Source: Dasypus novemcinctus
Taxonomy: Eukaryota; Chordata; Mammalia; Cingulata; Dasypodidae
Assembly: GCF_030445035.2 (NCBI RefSeq)
Contig: NC_080690.1
Span: 27,616,796 to 27,680,795, forward strand
Reading direction: 5' to 3'
DNA: 64,000 nt
How positions within the stretch are numbered: the stretch's first letter is position 1; each line of letters opens with the position of its first letter. This document shows, piece by piece, positions 47,773 to 60,556 of this stretch. Under the pieces are notes generated by a model that searched no databases, was not told the origin of the DNA, and saw only the letters and a program-made list of their open reading frames with translations. Made by a program: the position numbers and the translations under genes.

Positions 47773-49898
47773 TTTATTTTTTAAAGATAAATAGATTATA
47801 TAAAAAGTTACACAAAAAAACATAGGGGATTTCTACAAGCCCCACTCCCCACAACTTCCACTTCTCCCACACTAACAACTTGGTTTCATTAATGTGGTAC
47901 ATTCATTGCAATTGATGAGCACATTTTGGAGCATTGCCACACAACATGGATTATAGTTTACTTTGTACTTTACAGTCTCTCCCACTCCGTTCTGCAGGTT
48001 ATGGCAGGATACACAATGTCCTGTATCTGTCTTTGCAATATCATTGAGGACAATTCCAAATCCAGAAAATGCCCGCATACTACATCTCTTTTTTCCTCTC
48101 CCTACCTTCAGCAACTCCAGCGGCCACTGTCTCCACATCAGTGATACAATTTCTTCCATTGTGAGAATCACAAGTGTATAGTAGAATACCAGTAAATGTA
48201 CTCCAGTCCACAATCTGTTCCCCAATCCTGAAGACCTTGGGGTGGTGATGCCCACTCCACCTCCAATTGAGAGGGAGCCTCCATCCCATGTGGCTGATGG
48301 ATATGGGACTCACTTGCCTGCAGCCATAGACTCTTTTGGTTCCTTGGCATGGTGGTTGTCCATCCTCACCTCCTTGTCAGCTGTCCTGGGTGAGTCAAAT
48401 GAACTGGAGAGTAGGTGTTACAATTCTGATGAGGCTCCAAGCCTAGCTGGCACATGGACAGCCCAAAGACTAAAGTCTCTTGCACATAAGCCAACCAACT
48501 CCAGCACCAACTATAGGTTCAATAAAAGGGACAGAAGAGGCATATGTAGAGAAGTCACATCTGAGTCCTACTCTGTCACGCTCAGGAACACAAACTCCAA
48601 AGTAGGGCCCACTGGCAAGGCACCAAACTGCCATGGCCATAGGACCTGAGTGTTTCTCTATCCCTCAGGAGCTCCACTATTTGGGGTAGAATCTACTTTG
48701 TCAGTCTATGAGATCCTGTTGAGACGTGCATAAGCATTATCTCTGGGATGACTTCCCACTCACTTTGAAATCTCTTAGCCATATAAACTCATCTTTCCCT
48801 TTTATTCAAGGTCTCCTTCCAGTTGCATCACGAGCTGGTGCTTGATAGTAATCTGTTGGTGCCAGAAAGCCTCAACCTTGAGAGTCATGTCCCATTCTGG
48901 GGGGAAGGTAATGCATCAATATGCTGAGCTTGGCCTAGAGAGTGCCCACACCTGAGCAGCATGGAAGATCTCAGGAAGCGACACTCAGGCACCCTACAAC
49001 ACTAGGCTAAGTTGCAATTCCAAGAGCAAAAGACTTATAAGCATAGTCATCAACATCAAGGGCCCATCGACATCAAGGTCATCAACATCAAGGACCATCC
49101 CTCTTCACTGGTCATTTCCCCTGCATTGTTGTTATTTCATTAGAGAATGTGGCAGAGCTCCTCAGGATGGGAACTCAGTACTCTTTCAGTTGTTCTGTCA
49201 ATCTCCACCCACTGTGGCAATGCCCCATGAACATTTGAACATATTTATATACCTTATAATATGCACAGGTTAACTTCCTCTCATGAATCTCCCATCACCA
49301 ACACCCCACACCAATGCTCCTCCCCTGCCATAGGTGAACCCTTCTGAGATCCAAAACTTCCTCAGAATGTAGCAAAATACATTGATAAATTCAATTACTA
49401 GAAAAATGAGATAGCAATGATAGGTCTAAATACAAGAAACAAAATACACAATAATCTAGAAAAACTAAAACTAAAATGAAGGGAAAAAATTGGGGTATTA
49501 AAAAAATGAAAAATATAAAAAAATTTTTTTTGACATTTTGCCCTTCATTGCTACAGTAACTACTGCCCTGTATGTACACTGGCAATCTCATCCACCTCTT
49601 CCTCAGTGTCCCACATTTTTTTCATTATGTCTTCAAAGAACTTTTAAGTCACAGTAAAGTCACAAACAGAATATAGGGGACTCCCATATACCCAACATCC
49701 TCACCCCTTTCCCCCCTTCCTATTAGTTATCTTTATGCATGTGGATGGTACAGCTGCCACAACTGATGTACAAATATTGAAACAAAGCTACCAACCATGG
49801 TCAGTAGCTTACACTATGGTTTATATTTTAGACCATACACTTTTACAAATTTTTGGTGAAATTTAGCATGGCCTGTATCCATCATTGCAAGATCAGGG
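47773..49898 (-). mobile_element. Antisense repeat block, probably L1 3' UTR-related
   Basis: A 2.1-kb block without a gene. Two segments, about 47790-47870 and 49640-49720, share a 'GT-ACA-A-A-ATAGGGGA' stretch followed by C-rich sequence. A weaker version is in the 3' end of the minus-strand L1 (about 36615-36700). I therefore read the block as two tandem minus-strand L1 3'-end pieces (about 47773-49600 and 49605-49898), but no ORF2 segment was seen, so this is inference. Frames of 127 and 135 codons at 47872-48255 (minus) and 48242-48649 (plus) show no domain. A short CATCAA-rich repeat is at 49044-49095. Confidence 0.45.
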
Positions 49899-49980
49899 CA
49901 TTGGGAAATTGTACAAATAATCACGGTAAATATATATATTATATTACCTCACAGAAATTATTTTTTCAAATATTTTGTTG
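49899..49980. repeat. Right long direct repeat
   Basis: Matches 47685-47772 in the same orientation with about six bases missing in the middle. Confidence 0.75.
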
Positions 49981-51439
49981 AACTTTTAGTAGATTCTCTC
50001 AGAAATTGTGCCAATTTGCATTTACTGTATTTGCAATTTTATTACTAATTTTTTATCATAATATTTTAACATAAATATTGACCTTTTAAAAAAAAATCTA
50101 TTATACAGATATTTTAAAATGAGAACTTGGTATTCCATTGTATACCCACATGTGCATCTAATAATGGGAGCTTCCATTGTTTATAGAAATCCACTTATAT
50201 TAGTAGTAGTTGTAATGATGTATATTGCCAATTTTTACCATTATAAATAATATAGTAAGATTTTATTTAATTTTATATAATAATGTTATGTGTTATTTAT
50301 TTCATATATATGTATATATATTTATAAGTATATGTGTGTGGTACTCTTCCATATACATGTAGAAATAACAATGACCATATTAAAAAAGACATGATTGTTA
50401 TAGTAATAATTATAATAAAACTGATCAGTAGTGATTAATAATTTAAATTCTATAAATGTTTATATGCATTATATCATTTTAATCTCAAACTAACCTATGG
50501 GATAGCACGTATTTTGCTCATCTTACACATGAAGGAACTAAATTCACAAAATATAAAGAAATGCTTAAAATAGGCAGCTTCTAAATTCCCCAACATACTG
50601 TGTTATTTAATCAAATTTAAGATTCCATTAAGTCTAAGCTTAATTACTTAATTCCATTAAGTAAAAAATAGATTGTTTATTAATTTACAACCACTATCCA
50701 CTATAAGATGCTCTTGGATTACAGATATTAAAATTTTAAAAAGATATAACTTATAATCAATGAAACACAATAAAAAAGTGAGATACTAAAGGATTGTACA
50801 CAAATGCCCATTCATTTCTAGATTTTACTTAATAACAAGGTTATCAACATTTACACATGCACATAGCTATAGATCCAGGTTGTATAATGTGAATGTATAT
50901 ATGTTTGAGAACTTATATTTATATAATACTAATCATAACAATATGCAGATGTACAAACAATTACATGTACTCATATTGACGTATATGTTGTTAGATATAT
51001 GGATATATAATATTACCAGATACCCCAAATTTTCAAAAACAAGAGAAAAATCACAATTGTTTTTAATAAAGAGTTTATATTTTCAGCTCATTCCCTCAAT
51101 GCCTTTGTCCATTTTAGCAGAAACAACCTCATTACATATTATTTAAACTCCCAACATTAAGGAATAAAATTATTTGAATGCATTAATAGCAAAACAAGCC
51201 TAAAGACCTAGAGTTTATTATGTTTCCAGGCCAATTATCTGAAATGGTCATCGAACTTTATTATTTGATTTCAGACTTTTATTCTTCCATCCCTCATTCC
51301 CCATTTGCAGTTTCAGTTATTTCCTGATGGGATATTAAACATCTTGAAGTCCTTCCCTATTACATTATTCCCTCCTCAGCCTCTCAGTTTTCCCAGATGA
51401 GAATGCAAAACCAAACTCTGGTGAGGTGGGTTATAGGAA

Positions 51440-51475
<36 letters not shown>

Positions 51476-52876
51476 GTGGAATGGAATGTAGATTAGCCAA
51501 AGCAATCTGTAAACATAAAAATAATGTGTTTGCTATGGCCCCCTTCCTATCCCTCTCCTCTCTGTCAGAAGGAGATTCTTATTTTCTTAATAGTTCCATG
51601 CCTCATTCTCACACACATTAACTCTCTTCTGCTATGTTTCCTCACATAGAATCAAGTATTTGCTCTTTTTCCTTAAAATAACCCTTTGCTGGTTGCATGT
51701 GATTATTCTGGAATTCTAAATTATTTTTTGTATGCATATACCTTAAATTTTAAATTAAAATAACATCTTACTTTTAAAGCGGTTATTTTTACTCCATTAA
51801 AAAAATAATCTTTCAAAAATAAAAACAATCAATTCAATGAGATGACAAAAAGATTCTTTCATTGATGGGAAGAGGAGGGATAAAGTAAATGTGATTGAAA
51901 CTTTAGTTAAAATCCTGATTCTCTAACTGGATAGCTCTGTGGGCTTACCAACCTGACATACCTTTATGGGGCCATCTTTATACTTAGTAAATGCCTTCTT
52001 AATCATTGTTAATAGGAATAAATGTAAAACCTGAAGTATTTAGTAGTGTGTTTGACAGTAAACATTAAAAAAGCCATTCTCTTTCAATTTAGCCTACATT
52101 TATTGACCATCCATTGTGTGTAAATTTAGCATTCTCACAAATATTCAAAAATGAATAAAATGAATAACACAAAATTCCTGTCTTAGGGAAGATTATATTT
52201 TAGGACTATAAAAACTATGGTCGGGGTGGGATAGTAAATAAATGTATTCATGTATGGTTGAATTAAAAGGGGAAACATTCAGGAAAGTATCCGAGATACT
52301 TCTTTATCCTCTCTCTAAAGTTGTTGGTTAACTCCAGCACATGTTCAGCCCTGTAATACATACAGAACTAACACTTTCACTGTTGAGAGGGTTCATGGTC
52401 ATTGCTAATCTACTGTTCTCCATCTCACCTCCTCTGACCTTTATTTTACAAACAGAATCAGGTTCTAACAGCACCCAGGCAGAAACAGATGTCCGTGCTG
52501 TCTTCATGGTAGTCCAACGACGTACCTCTCCTTAGAGAGATCAATCCCTGTAATAAAGGAATGATGCCATTTTTTCTGGTTCCAGATTTTAAAACACATT
52601 TTCTCAACTAAATAGTGTCTTTAAAATAGAAAATTCCCATCTCAACTCGATTCTTTTAAGCTAGTCCTACCAACTCACATTAATTATTATGCATATTGAC
52701 CAAAAAAGAAAAGCCATAAAAATTTCATCTGTACTTTTGACAATAACTTAAGAAAAGTTAAAAAAAAAGTTGTGGAGGTACTACCACCATCCCTATCCTG
52801 AAAGTTTCTACCTCTGGCATCATGCCGCCTTTTGAGTTGAATTTTCCTCCTTAGACTTATCAAATGGTTTTAATTT
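49981..52876. other. No gene; AT-rich, old repeat traces
   Basis: About 50090-50250 has old antisense-LINE wording ('cttggtattccattgtatac', 50128-50147). About 50480-50600 looks like a reversed MIR. About 52090-52210 is another old 'catttattgaccatccattg' repeat. No gene is recognisable. Confidence 0.5.
51444..51472. repeat. T29 homopolymer
   Basis: Pure T run with no SINE or pseudogene body identified on its right side. Confidence 0.9.
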
Positions 52877-52891
52877 TCCTCATTATTTTTA

Positions 52892-53288
52892 TTTTATTTT
52901 TTTATTTCTCCCCTCCCCCCACGCCCGCCCCAGTTGTCTGTTCTGTGTCTATTTGCTGTGTGTTCTTCTTTGTCCACTACTGTTCTTTTTGGGGGGCACA
53001 AAAATCTGTTTCTTTTTGTTGTGTCATTTTGCTATGGCAGCTCTCCGTGTGTGCGCTGCCATTCCTGGGCAGGCTTTCTTTTGTGCTGGGTGGCTCTCCT
53101 TATGGGGTGCACTCCTTGTGCATGGGGCTCCCCTACAGGGGGACACCCCTGTGTGGCAGGGCACTCCTTGCATGCATCAGCACTGCACGTGGGCCAGCTG
53201 CACACGGGTCAAGGAGGCCTGGGGTTAGAACCATGGACCTCCCATGTGGTAGACGGACGCCCTAACCACTGGGCCAAGTCCGCTTCCA
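52892..53288 (-). mobile_element. DAS-type SINE, full length, reverse orientation
   Basis: The reversed tail and body are at the left and the tRNA-like head at the right, ending 'gccaagtccgcttcca'. It is flanked by a perfect 15-bp duplication TCCTCATTATTTTTA at 52877-52891 and 53289-53303. Frames of 91-133 codons inside are shadows. Confidence 0.95.
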
Positions 53289-53303
53289 TCCTCATTATTT
53301 TTA

Positions 53304-54925
53304 AAAGGACTTTTATCTTGACTTAACTCTGCAGATTCCCCTGTTCCTGCAAACCTGAAATCTAGTCATTTCAGCCATGACTAGATGACTCCAGCCTTGC
53401 AAAAAAGGTTCCAGACGATGTTTCCTTTGAATTATTTCCATGCTTGGATTGTACATGACTAAATTCAGCCCTAGGTACAAGCTAGAATTCACCTCAGAAG
53501 TAAGGAGTAAAGGAAATCGAAGTGGTGTTTACACAGATCCATGTGATAAAATTTCATAGAACTACATAGAGAGAGAAATAAATGAATGTGTTTAAAAATG
53601 AGATCTGAGTAAGGTCTGTAGTCTACTTAGTCATATTGTGTCAATGTGAATGTACTATTTTTGATAATATTCTATACTTATATAAGATATTTCTTTTTGG
53701 AGAAATTGGGTAAAGTATAAACAGAGGAATAAAGTCATTAAGAGAATTTACTCTGGTTTTAAACTACTTGAACTCAAATTCAACTACATGAAACTCAGTA
53801 AAATCCAGCTATACAACCTAATAACTTGAGCATACTCCTTTATGTTTCTAAGTATGAGCTTCCACACTTTTATAACAGGGATAAAATCCAAGTCTATTCC
53901 CCAAATAGTGAATGAAATAATAAACGCCAAGAACATAAAATAGCCCTTGGCATATAGTCAGAATTCAGCTAATCTTTATTTAGATTATCCAATATAATGG
54001 GTATTTTGGAGATAAGAATCAACTGACATACTCTCTGGGAATTTCTTTTCAAAATTCAGCCAATTCACACTCTGCCAATTGAATCTTGCATATTATTTGA
54101 AAGAAAAATCTATACAGATTCAAAATCCTTTGAAACAGCCTATGTTAGTGCTTCAGTGTCTCCGAATAGTCTTTATTGGATTATTTCAATTTTTTTATGT
54201 ATATTTGTGCCACGATTTCATACCAACTCCTAGAGATTATTTTAGTCTGGTCTTTTTTTAAAAAGAATTTTCTATAAGTTGCAAGATCCAGACTTTAAAT
54301 CAAGGGGCTCAACTTCTCAAAGTACTTATTGTACCTTGATTGACATTTCATTTATCTATCTAAACAAAAGTGGCTTCGTTCTCTAATGACCAACATGTTT
54401 GTAATGTTACAAAGGCTATATAATAAAGCTGTAGTATATGGAAGATATTTCTCTTGGTGAATAAGCAGTTGTCATACTATTTCTATTCATAAACCTACCC
54501 CTGTTTTCTGACAGCCTCAAGGGAAAATAAACCTAGATCTCAAAAATATATAAAAAATAAAATAAAACAAAACTCAGAAAAATAGTGACTAAAACAGTCT
54601 CCTAGATGATTGTGTTAAAAGTGAGTTTGGAACACAGAAAGACCCATGAAGTTCTGGTTTAAGAATGTCACTTAGAATGACACAGACATCAATGTCACAT
54701 GACTATCAAATGTCAAGTATATTGTAAAGTAGATTATGCCTTACTTTGTGAATATTGCAATTAGCAGGTGAAAAGGAAAAATGATATTTAAAAACCCATA
54801 TATACTAATTCACAATTTAAAGAGTCTTTCTTTTTTTTCTCCTTAGTCTCAGATGCTTACAAAAGCAAGGTAGAATAAGAACCAAAGGATAATGAGAAAT
54901 GATGAACAAGAAAGTAAAAAATATA
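53304..54925. other. No gene; MIR near 53.75-53.99 kb
   Basis: A forward MIR relic is visible at about 53750-53990 ('agcccttggcatatagtcag', 53942-53961). Nothing else is recognisable. Confidence 0.5.
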
Positions 54926-55384
54926 TGTTGTTTCAACCCGACTTTGAAGGGCATGAGTTGGGGCAGTCATAAGACCAAAGTATGTACCAGGCAAATGGTT
55001 AGATATGAGCTTTATTGGACCTTACGAACAGGAGAGATTCTCTGATGGCAGCTGGTTGAAGAATGAAGTTTGCACTCTACAAAGAGACAGGAAAATGAAG
55101 GGGATATAAGGGATCTCAGGACAGACATTCTATAGGGTATAAGAGCAGACTTTCTCAAGAGTTAGATGAAACAGACAAATGGGGTGTTTGGTGATGTTAT
55201 CACAGGAAGGGATTATACAGCCTTGAGAAGATTAGAATTTGCAGTATCATCTGTATAGTCTTTTCTCCAGGGAGGTTTGTTTCTCTTTAACTGGTGAGTG
55301 TCCACGTTATGCTGGGTGGCTAAGTGCTTCAGACTGTGTTTCACTTAAGGGGGAAGGGAGGATTCCAGTCCCTAGATTCCCACA
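54926..55384 (-). repeat. Solo LTR, minus strand, with 4-bp duplication
   Basis: On the minus strand it begins TGTGGGAATC (at 55384) and ends GAAACAACA (at 54926). A CCAATAAAGC polyadenylation signal (near 55010) is followed by about 85 bp of U5. Flanking TATA at 54922-54925 and 55385-55388 is a candidate 4-bp target duplication, as expected for class I (gamma-type) ERVs, though the sequence is simple. Confidence 0.7.
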
Positions 55385-56999
55385 TATATATACTATTGCA
55401 TTATAATTTAGCTATTTATATATGCTGCCATAAAATTATTTAATTATGACATAAGGCCAAAGAAATACCATAGAAATGTGTCTCTGTGTGTGTAAATTAT
55501 TTTACTTTTTTAGGAAAAGTGCATTGAAAATAAACATGACAAGTATATTACAAGTGTTAATAGCTTCTGGGTGTTGAAGTTTTGGGAAATTTTAGGGTCT
55601 TTTATAAGATTCTCAACTCTTAACAATGAACATACATTGCTTTGAAGAGATATGCTACCATACACACACATACAAACATATGATATATTTAAAGTAAATA
55701 TACCATATATATGTATAGTTATGCTAGTGAAAAATAGCTGAAGATAAAGGAAAGCAGCTTCATTTCTTCCACATGTTGCAAAATCACTCTACTAGGACGA
55801 AACTAAATTATTTGTGGGTCCTGGTACAAAATGATCCTCAAGACAGCAAGAGCAGAACATTAAGACATATAGGACCCATGTGGTTATACAGTTTGCATGC
55901 CCAGGAGGCTGGCCCTGCATCTTATCAACATATTTGTCTCTGGCTAACTTTTTGCATCTTTCCAGCTGTAGGATTTTTTTTTTTTTTGGCTAAATTTTTT
56001 GGTTTTCAAGCCCCACCTTTCTAACTCTATGCCTTTTCATGTGACTTTAGTTACTTGCTGCCTTTTATTAGGAAGCTCTTTTCATGTTTTTACATTTTAG
56101 TAAATTTCTTTGCAACTGGCTTATGCTATTGTAATATGATGTAGAGAGTTTTGTCTGTTTTGTTGCTGAAGAGAGGAAGTGGAGGAAGGCCTGATGTATG
56201 CCACAATACACTTTTATAGAGCACTTCCTCCAGTGTGACAGGCACAGGATCCTAAGTATGGGATTGGTAACTATGAGTAAACATGGTCTTGCCTTAGAAA
56301 GCCTAGGCAACAGGAGGAGACAGAAGACTAAACAGTTCATTTCAATACCAAGATATTTTACATTCTAAAACAAAAGGAGGTATAGAGGCAGAACAGTGGG
56401 TCCAGGCAGAAAGAAAGAAGATTATCATCCACTTTTACTGCAAAAGCAGACTCTCTCAAAAGAGAGCTGGCAACCCATTTCTATTTGCAAGTATGCAGTT
56501 TCTTGATTGTTTGGCACCATTCATTTTTCCCATGTGATTACTTAGTACCTCCCTTCCCTCACCTTGGACTGAAGTTCTCAGTTATGCAGCTCTAGCCTAG
56601 GAAGAGGTGAGCAGGCAGAGACATATCAGGATGAGGATGTATCATTTCATGTAGATTTACCTTTGGATTTTGTAGTTTATTGTGCAGAGCTCCTGGCAAG
56701 GGGAAATCCACAGATGGCTTCAAACTATTAAGGTATTCATGGTAAACTTGGCAGGCTATAGAAACAAAGAAAGTTCTCAATACAAATGAGAGAATGCAAT
56801 TAAATACCAAAACTATAAAAGAAAAAATTAAAACTTTGACTGCAGTCAGTAGGATAGTCTACCCACTTCAAAATGACTGAGGTATTAACAGAACCCATAT
56901 GTACAGTGAGATGGCATGCCTAAGTGGCTAAAATAAAAATGATCGACAGCACCAAACATAAGCATGCCTGTGGACTGAATGTGACTTTATAAAATGATA
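55385..56999. other. No gene seen
   Basis: Frames up to 90 codons without domains. About 56200-56340 has the old mammal-wide repeat also seen at 13.9 kb. Confidence 0.5.
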
Positions 57000-57410
57000 T
57001 AGCCCCTTTGGAAAACTCTTTTATTGTTGTTTTTATAAAGGTAAACACTCATTTTCCTAATGACCTATAACTAAGCAATACCTAGGTTCTTATCTAAGAG
57101 AAAAGTAAACACACGACCACAGAAAAAGACTTCAAAATATGTTCACTGCAACATTCTTCATAAGAGTAGAAATGGTTAATAATATAAATATTTATCATTC
57201 AGAAATATAATTATAAATTCTAGCATATTAACAAAATGAAATACTACTCATCCATAAAAAGGAACAAAAAACTGATTCACTTAACAACTAAGAAGTAACT
57301 TAAATACCTTATATAAATGAAAGAAGCTAGATATTAAAGAGTACATGGCTCCATTGATATAATATTAATGGATAAGCAAAAGTAAACTAGTGTTAGAATA
57401 ATCAGAAACT

Positions 57411-57916
57411 TGTGATATGGTGTTACAGCAGAGAGAAGTTAAGTGATCACGTTTTCGAATGCCAGGATACACGAAATCTCTGAGAAAGATGATTTATTAT
57501 TACTCACTGGGCCCGGCGGACTCCTGTCCAAAAAGCTAAACCCAGAATAGAATTTTGGATCCCTTTTATAGGGATATAGAGGATGTAGGAGTGGGCAGTC
57601 AAACTCCTGCTTTTATGCAAAAAGGACTTTCTTTCTTCACTTCTTAGAGTTTTAGGTGTTTGTTTGAGTACCAGATAGATTTTAATTTAACATATCCCCC
57701 ACATTCCAGGTAAACTTGAATTAACATATCCCCCACATTCCAGGTAAACTTGAATTAGCATATCCCCCACATTCTGACTGGATATAAGGTCGAATACACA
57801 TTCAGTCTGCATCCTCCCTGAATATCCAAAGCCTATAGAGCCTATATCACTTAATTGGTTTTCCAGGAACTAGGCATACGCAGATATAGAATAAGATAGG
57901 TTTGAATTCATGCACA
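57411..57916 (-). repeat. LTR inserted in an old L1, minus strand
   Basis: TGTG...CACA termini, about 506 bp. It interrupts the L1 exactly at these edges. It shares long stretches with 59325-59770: CAGAGAGAA, GAGGATGTAG, TATGCAAAA-GGACTTT, TTCTTAGAGTTT and CAGATAG, in the same order and orientation. No target duplication was seen. Confidence 0.72.
57691..57775. repeat. 34-bp tandem repeat (three units) in the LTR
   Basis: CATATCCCCCACATTC starts at 57691, 57725 and 57759, a period of 34. The first two units are nearly identical. The paired LTR at 59.3 kb has only diverged 'gaattaacat' repeats here. Confidence 0.93.
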
Positions 57917-58238
57917 GGCCATATTAACGGGAGAGGGGGGTGTTTGACTGGAATGAAGCATGATGGTGTTGGAAATGTTCTGGTGTGATGGAAATATCCT
58001 AAATCTTACTTTGAGTGGCAGTTACATGGAATTATTCAACTGCCAAAACTCATCAAACCATTTCACCTAGATCTGTGCATTTATTCTGTACAAATGTGCC
58101 TCATTAAAAAATCTTTAAAAATGAGGAATAAAGAATACACTCAACACAAAAAAGCAGGAAATTTTAAAACAAAACACAAAGAATTAGAACACTGGTTCTT
58201 AAACTTGAATAGACATTTGAATCAATAATAGGGGTTGG

Positions 58239-58580
58239 CGGTGTGGAGCTGACCCACGAGCAGTGCTGATGCGAGCAAGGAGTGCTGTGCCACGCAGGGG
58301 TGTCCCCGCGTAGGGGAGCCCCACGCACAAGGAGAGCCGCCCGCGCAAAAGAAATTTCAGCCTGCCCAGGAATAGCACCGCACACACGGAGAGCTGTCAC
58401 ACAAGATGATGCAACAAAAAGAAACACAGATTCCTGTGCCGCTGACAACGACAGAAACGGACAAAGAACACACAGCAAATAGACACAGAGAACAGACAAC
58501 TGGGGTGGGGGGAGGCGGGGGGAGGAGAAGGGGAGAGAAATAAATAAATAAATAAATCTTTTAAAAAAATAAATAAATAG
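58239..58580 (+). mobile_element. DAS-type SINE, 5'-truncated
   Basis: The body matches 2052-2472 from about its 'agctggcccatgtgcagtgc' part on; the tRNA head with A and B boxes is missing. The perfect 10-bp duplication TAGGGGTTGG at 58229-58238 and 58581-58590 shows that the truncation is original to the insertion. Many CpGs are retained (CCGCGTAGG, CCGCCCGCGC), which suggests a fairly recent copy. Confidence 0.93.
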
Positions 58581-58590
58581 TAGGGGTTGG

Positions 58591-59324
58591 TAAAACAGAA
58601 AGCAGGCCTAAATAAACAGTTTCCTTTAGCCTATTACACAATGTTTAGATATTTAATGATTGTCAATAAAACTACTGCCTGGAAAGGTCATTGTGATATA
58701 AATCACAGAATTGAATTACATGTCTCAAAATTTCAAGTTTAAATATTTACAATGAGACTGGAAATTTCTATTCCATCCTTCAGATTCATCTAATTAACAA
58801 GTCTCACTGAATATGCTCCATTTCTTCTATAGTTTCCCCACTCAGCCTTCACCTACCCCCATATGCACACAATTGTAATTATCTACTAACTACTGCTTTA
58901 CCTATACCTCACCACCTGGAATCCATCCTCCGCACCAGTCAATAACTTCCCTGTTATCAAGATCAAATCTGAGCACTCTATTCCCCAGTTTCTGACCAAA
59001 TGCTGTAGAATTTGGATAAAAACTCAATTTCTGCATAAATCTGTTTTACTAACACATTGCCTGTTTCAGAATCCATTAATATGGGCTCATACACAAATCA
59101 AGAATCAGACTCTCCCTTCCCTTCTCTCTTTGTAGATAGATAATATAACCATACGTTTTTCTGATTGAGAACTTCTTTCACTTCTGCTTTTCTAGATGCA
59201 GATTTATATTTGGCAATAGTTCCTGGGGAGAAACTTAGTAGCTATTTAGACTATTTTATAAGGATTAAAAAAAAAAAAAAGGTTAAAATACAAGACTGGA
59301 AAACACAGAAGTTTGTGAAAATGT
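58591..59324. other. No gene seen
   Basis: Anonymous DNA with an A run near 59267-59280. Confidence 0.5.
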
Positions 59325-59770
59325 TGTGGAAGCAGAGAGAATCAATGATTGCATATGGAAGGCCAGGACTCAGTAATAAATTTGGGAAGGAAAATTTATT
59401 AATGACTGGCCGGCTCGGGAACTTTCTTATTAAAAAATCCGAACCGTGAATAGGATCTTTGGGTTTCTTTCATACAGAGGATGTAGAATTCGGAAGTCAA
59501 ATGGTGCTTATATGCAAAAGGACTTTTTGTTAGTTTCTTAGAGTTTCAAGTGTTTTATCTGAGTATCAGATAGGTCTTCAATTAATACATATTCTCTAGA
59601 TAACCAGCAGATAGGTTTTGAATTAACATGTACTCTCTAGATGAGTCTGAATTAACACATACTCTCCTCACACGTATTTTTCACATTCCAGCTAAGTGTG
59701 AATTAACATACTTAGTTTACACACACAGCCTAGGTTATTTATGAAGAAACATACAGCCCCCCACACATCC
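59325..59770 (-). repeat. Second copy of the 57.4-kb LTR family
   Basis: Same order of shared blocks as 57411-57916. It begins near TGTGGAAGCAG and ends near CCCACACA. The 1.4 kb between the two LTRs shows no gag or pol wording, so they are more likely two solo insertions than one provirus. Confidence 0.6.
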
Positions 59771-59914
59771 CCTATCAGATCTTTGAGAATATATACCCAA
59801 ACACACATACATGCATGTATATATGCACATATAAATATATCCTCCTTTTATCTGCTAAAATCCATATGTTCTTACCAGCTACAGTTCTGTAAATTTGAAC
59901 ATACTGTTTTAGAA

Positions 59915-60097
59915 CAGTAGTATGCTGCCTTACCTGAACATTTTGACCTATCCCAGGGAGCTTTAAAATATATTGCTGCCTGGGTCCCACCTCCCATGAT
60001 TTTGATTTAATTGTTTTGGGTTGTAGACTAGTCACTAAGAATTTTTAAATCTCTCTAGATGATACTATTGTGTATAGGTTGAGAACAGCTGCTTTAG
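59915..60097 (+). mobile_element. MER5A-like hAT (Charlie) DNA transposon relic
   Basis: The segments 'cccagggagctttaaaatat' (59954-59973), 'gcctgggtcccacctcccat' (59978-59997) and the terminal 'gttgagaacagctg' match this mammal-wide non-autonomous element. Confidence 0.8.
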
Positions 60098-60510
60098 GGT
60101 TTCTGCTTTTTGAAACCTTTAAAAATAAAGTTTATAACTTTCTTATAGCTATTTACATTGGCCTGCTCTTTCTTATTCCTAAAGGAATAAAAGCCGTGAC
60201 CGAGATGCCTCTAGAGCCCAAAAAATCTTTACGAAAATAAGGAGAAAGTCAACTCTGGCATACTGCATAAAACATATTAATGTGCTTACATTACATATTA
60301 AATCTTACAGTCATCTCTTTACGTAAGACATTCCAAAGATTACATGGAATGTAGGGAGGACTCTCAGGTCCTCAGTCATCTGGGAAGACTAACTTAGGAA
60401 ACATATAAAACACCCAAAGGAATAAAGTGCACAATAAATGTTAGTTCATATGCCTCTAACCTTCTCCTTCAAAAGCTATGTAAAAAATGTGCCTTTCTTT
60501 GCTAATTGTC

Positions 60511-60532
60511 TTTTTTTTTTTTTTTTTTTTTT
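60511..60532. repeat. T22 homopolymer
   Basis: Pure T run 24 bases to the left of the hAT relic. Confidence 0.9.
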
Positions 60533-60556
60533 CTCATAAAGGGATTACCTTCAGAC

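Larger units (their letters stand above)
57000..58110 (+). repeat. Old L1 3' end, split by an LTR
   Basis: Left part 57000-57410 reads like an old L1 3' region ('aatgaaatactactcatcca', 57235-57254, and 'tgaaagaagctagatattaa'). The right part, about 57925-58110, continues with 'ggtgtgatggaaatatccta' (57981-58000) and 'caaaactcatcaaaccattt'. The LTR at 57411-57916 separates them. Confidence 0.75.

Noticed and set aside
47872-48649. 127-codon minus and 135-codon plus frames as genes
   Set aside because: They lie in a repeat block, overlap each other on opposite strands and show no recognisable domain.
57411-59770. A single provirus bounded by the two LTRs
   Set aside because: The interior is old L1, SINE and anonymous DNA with no gag or pol wording, and no shared outer duplication was found.
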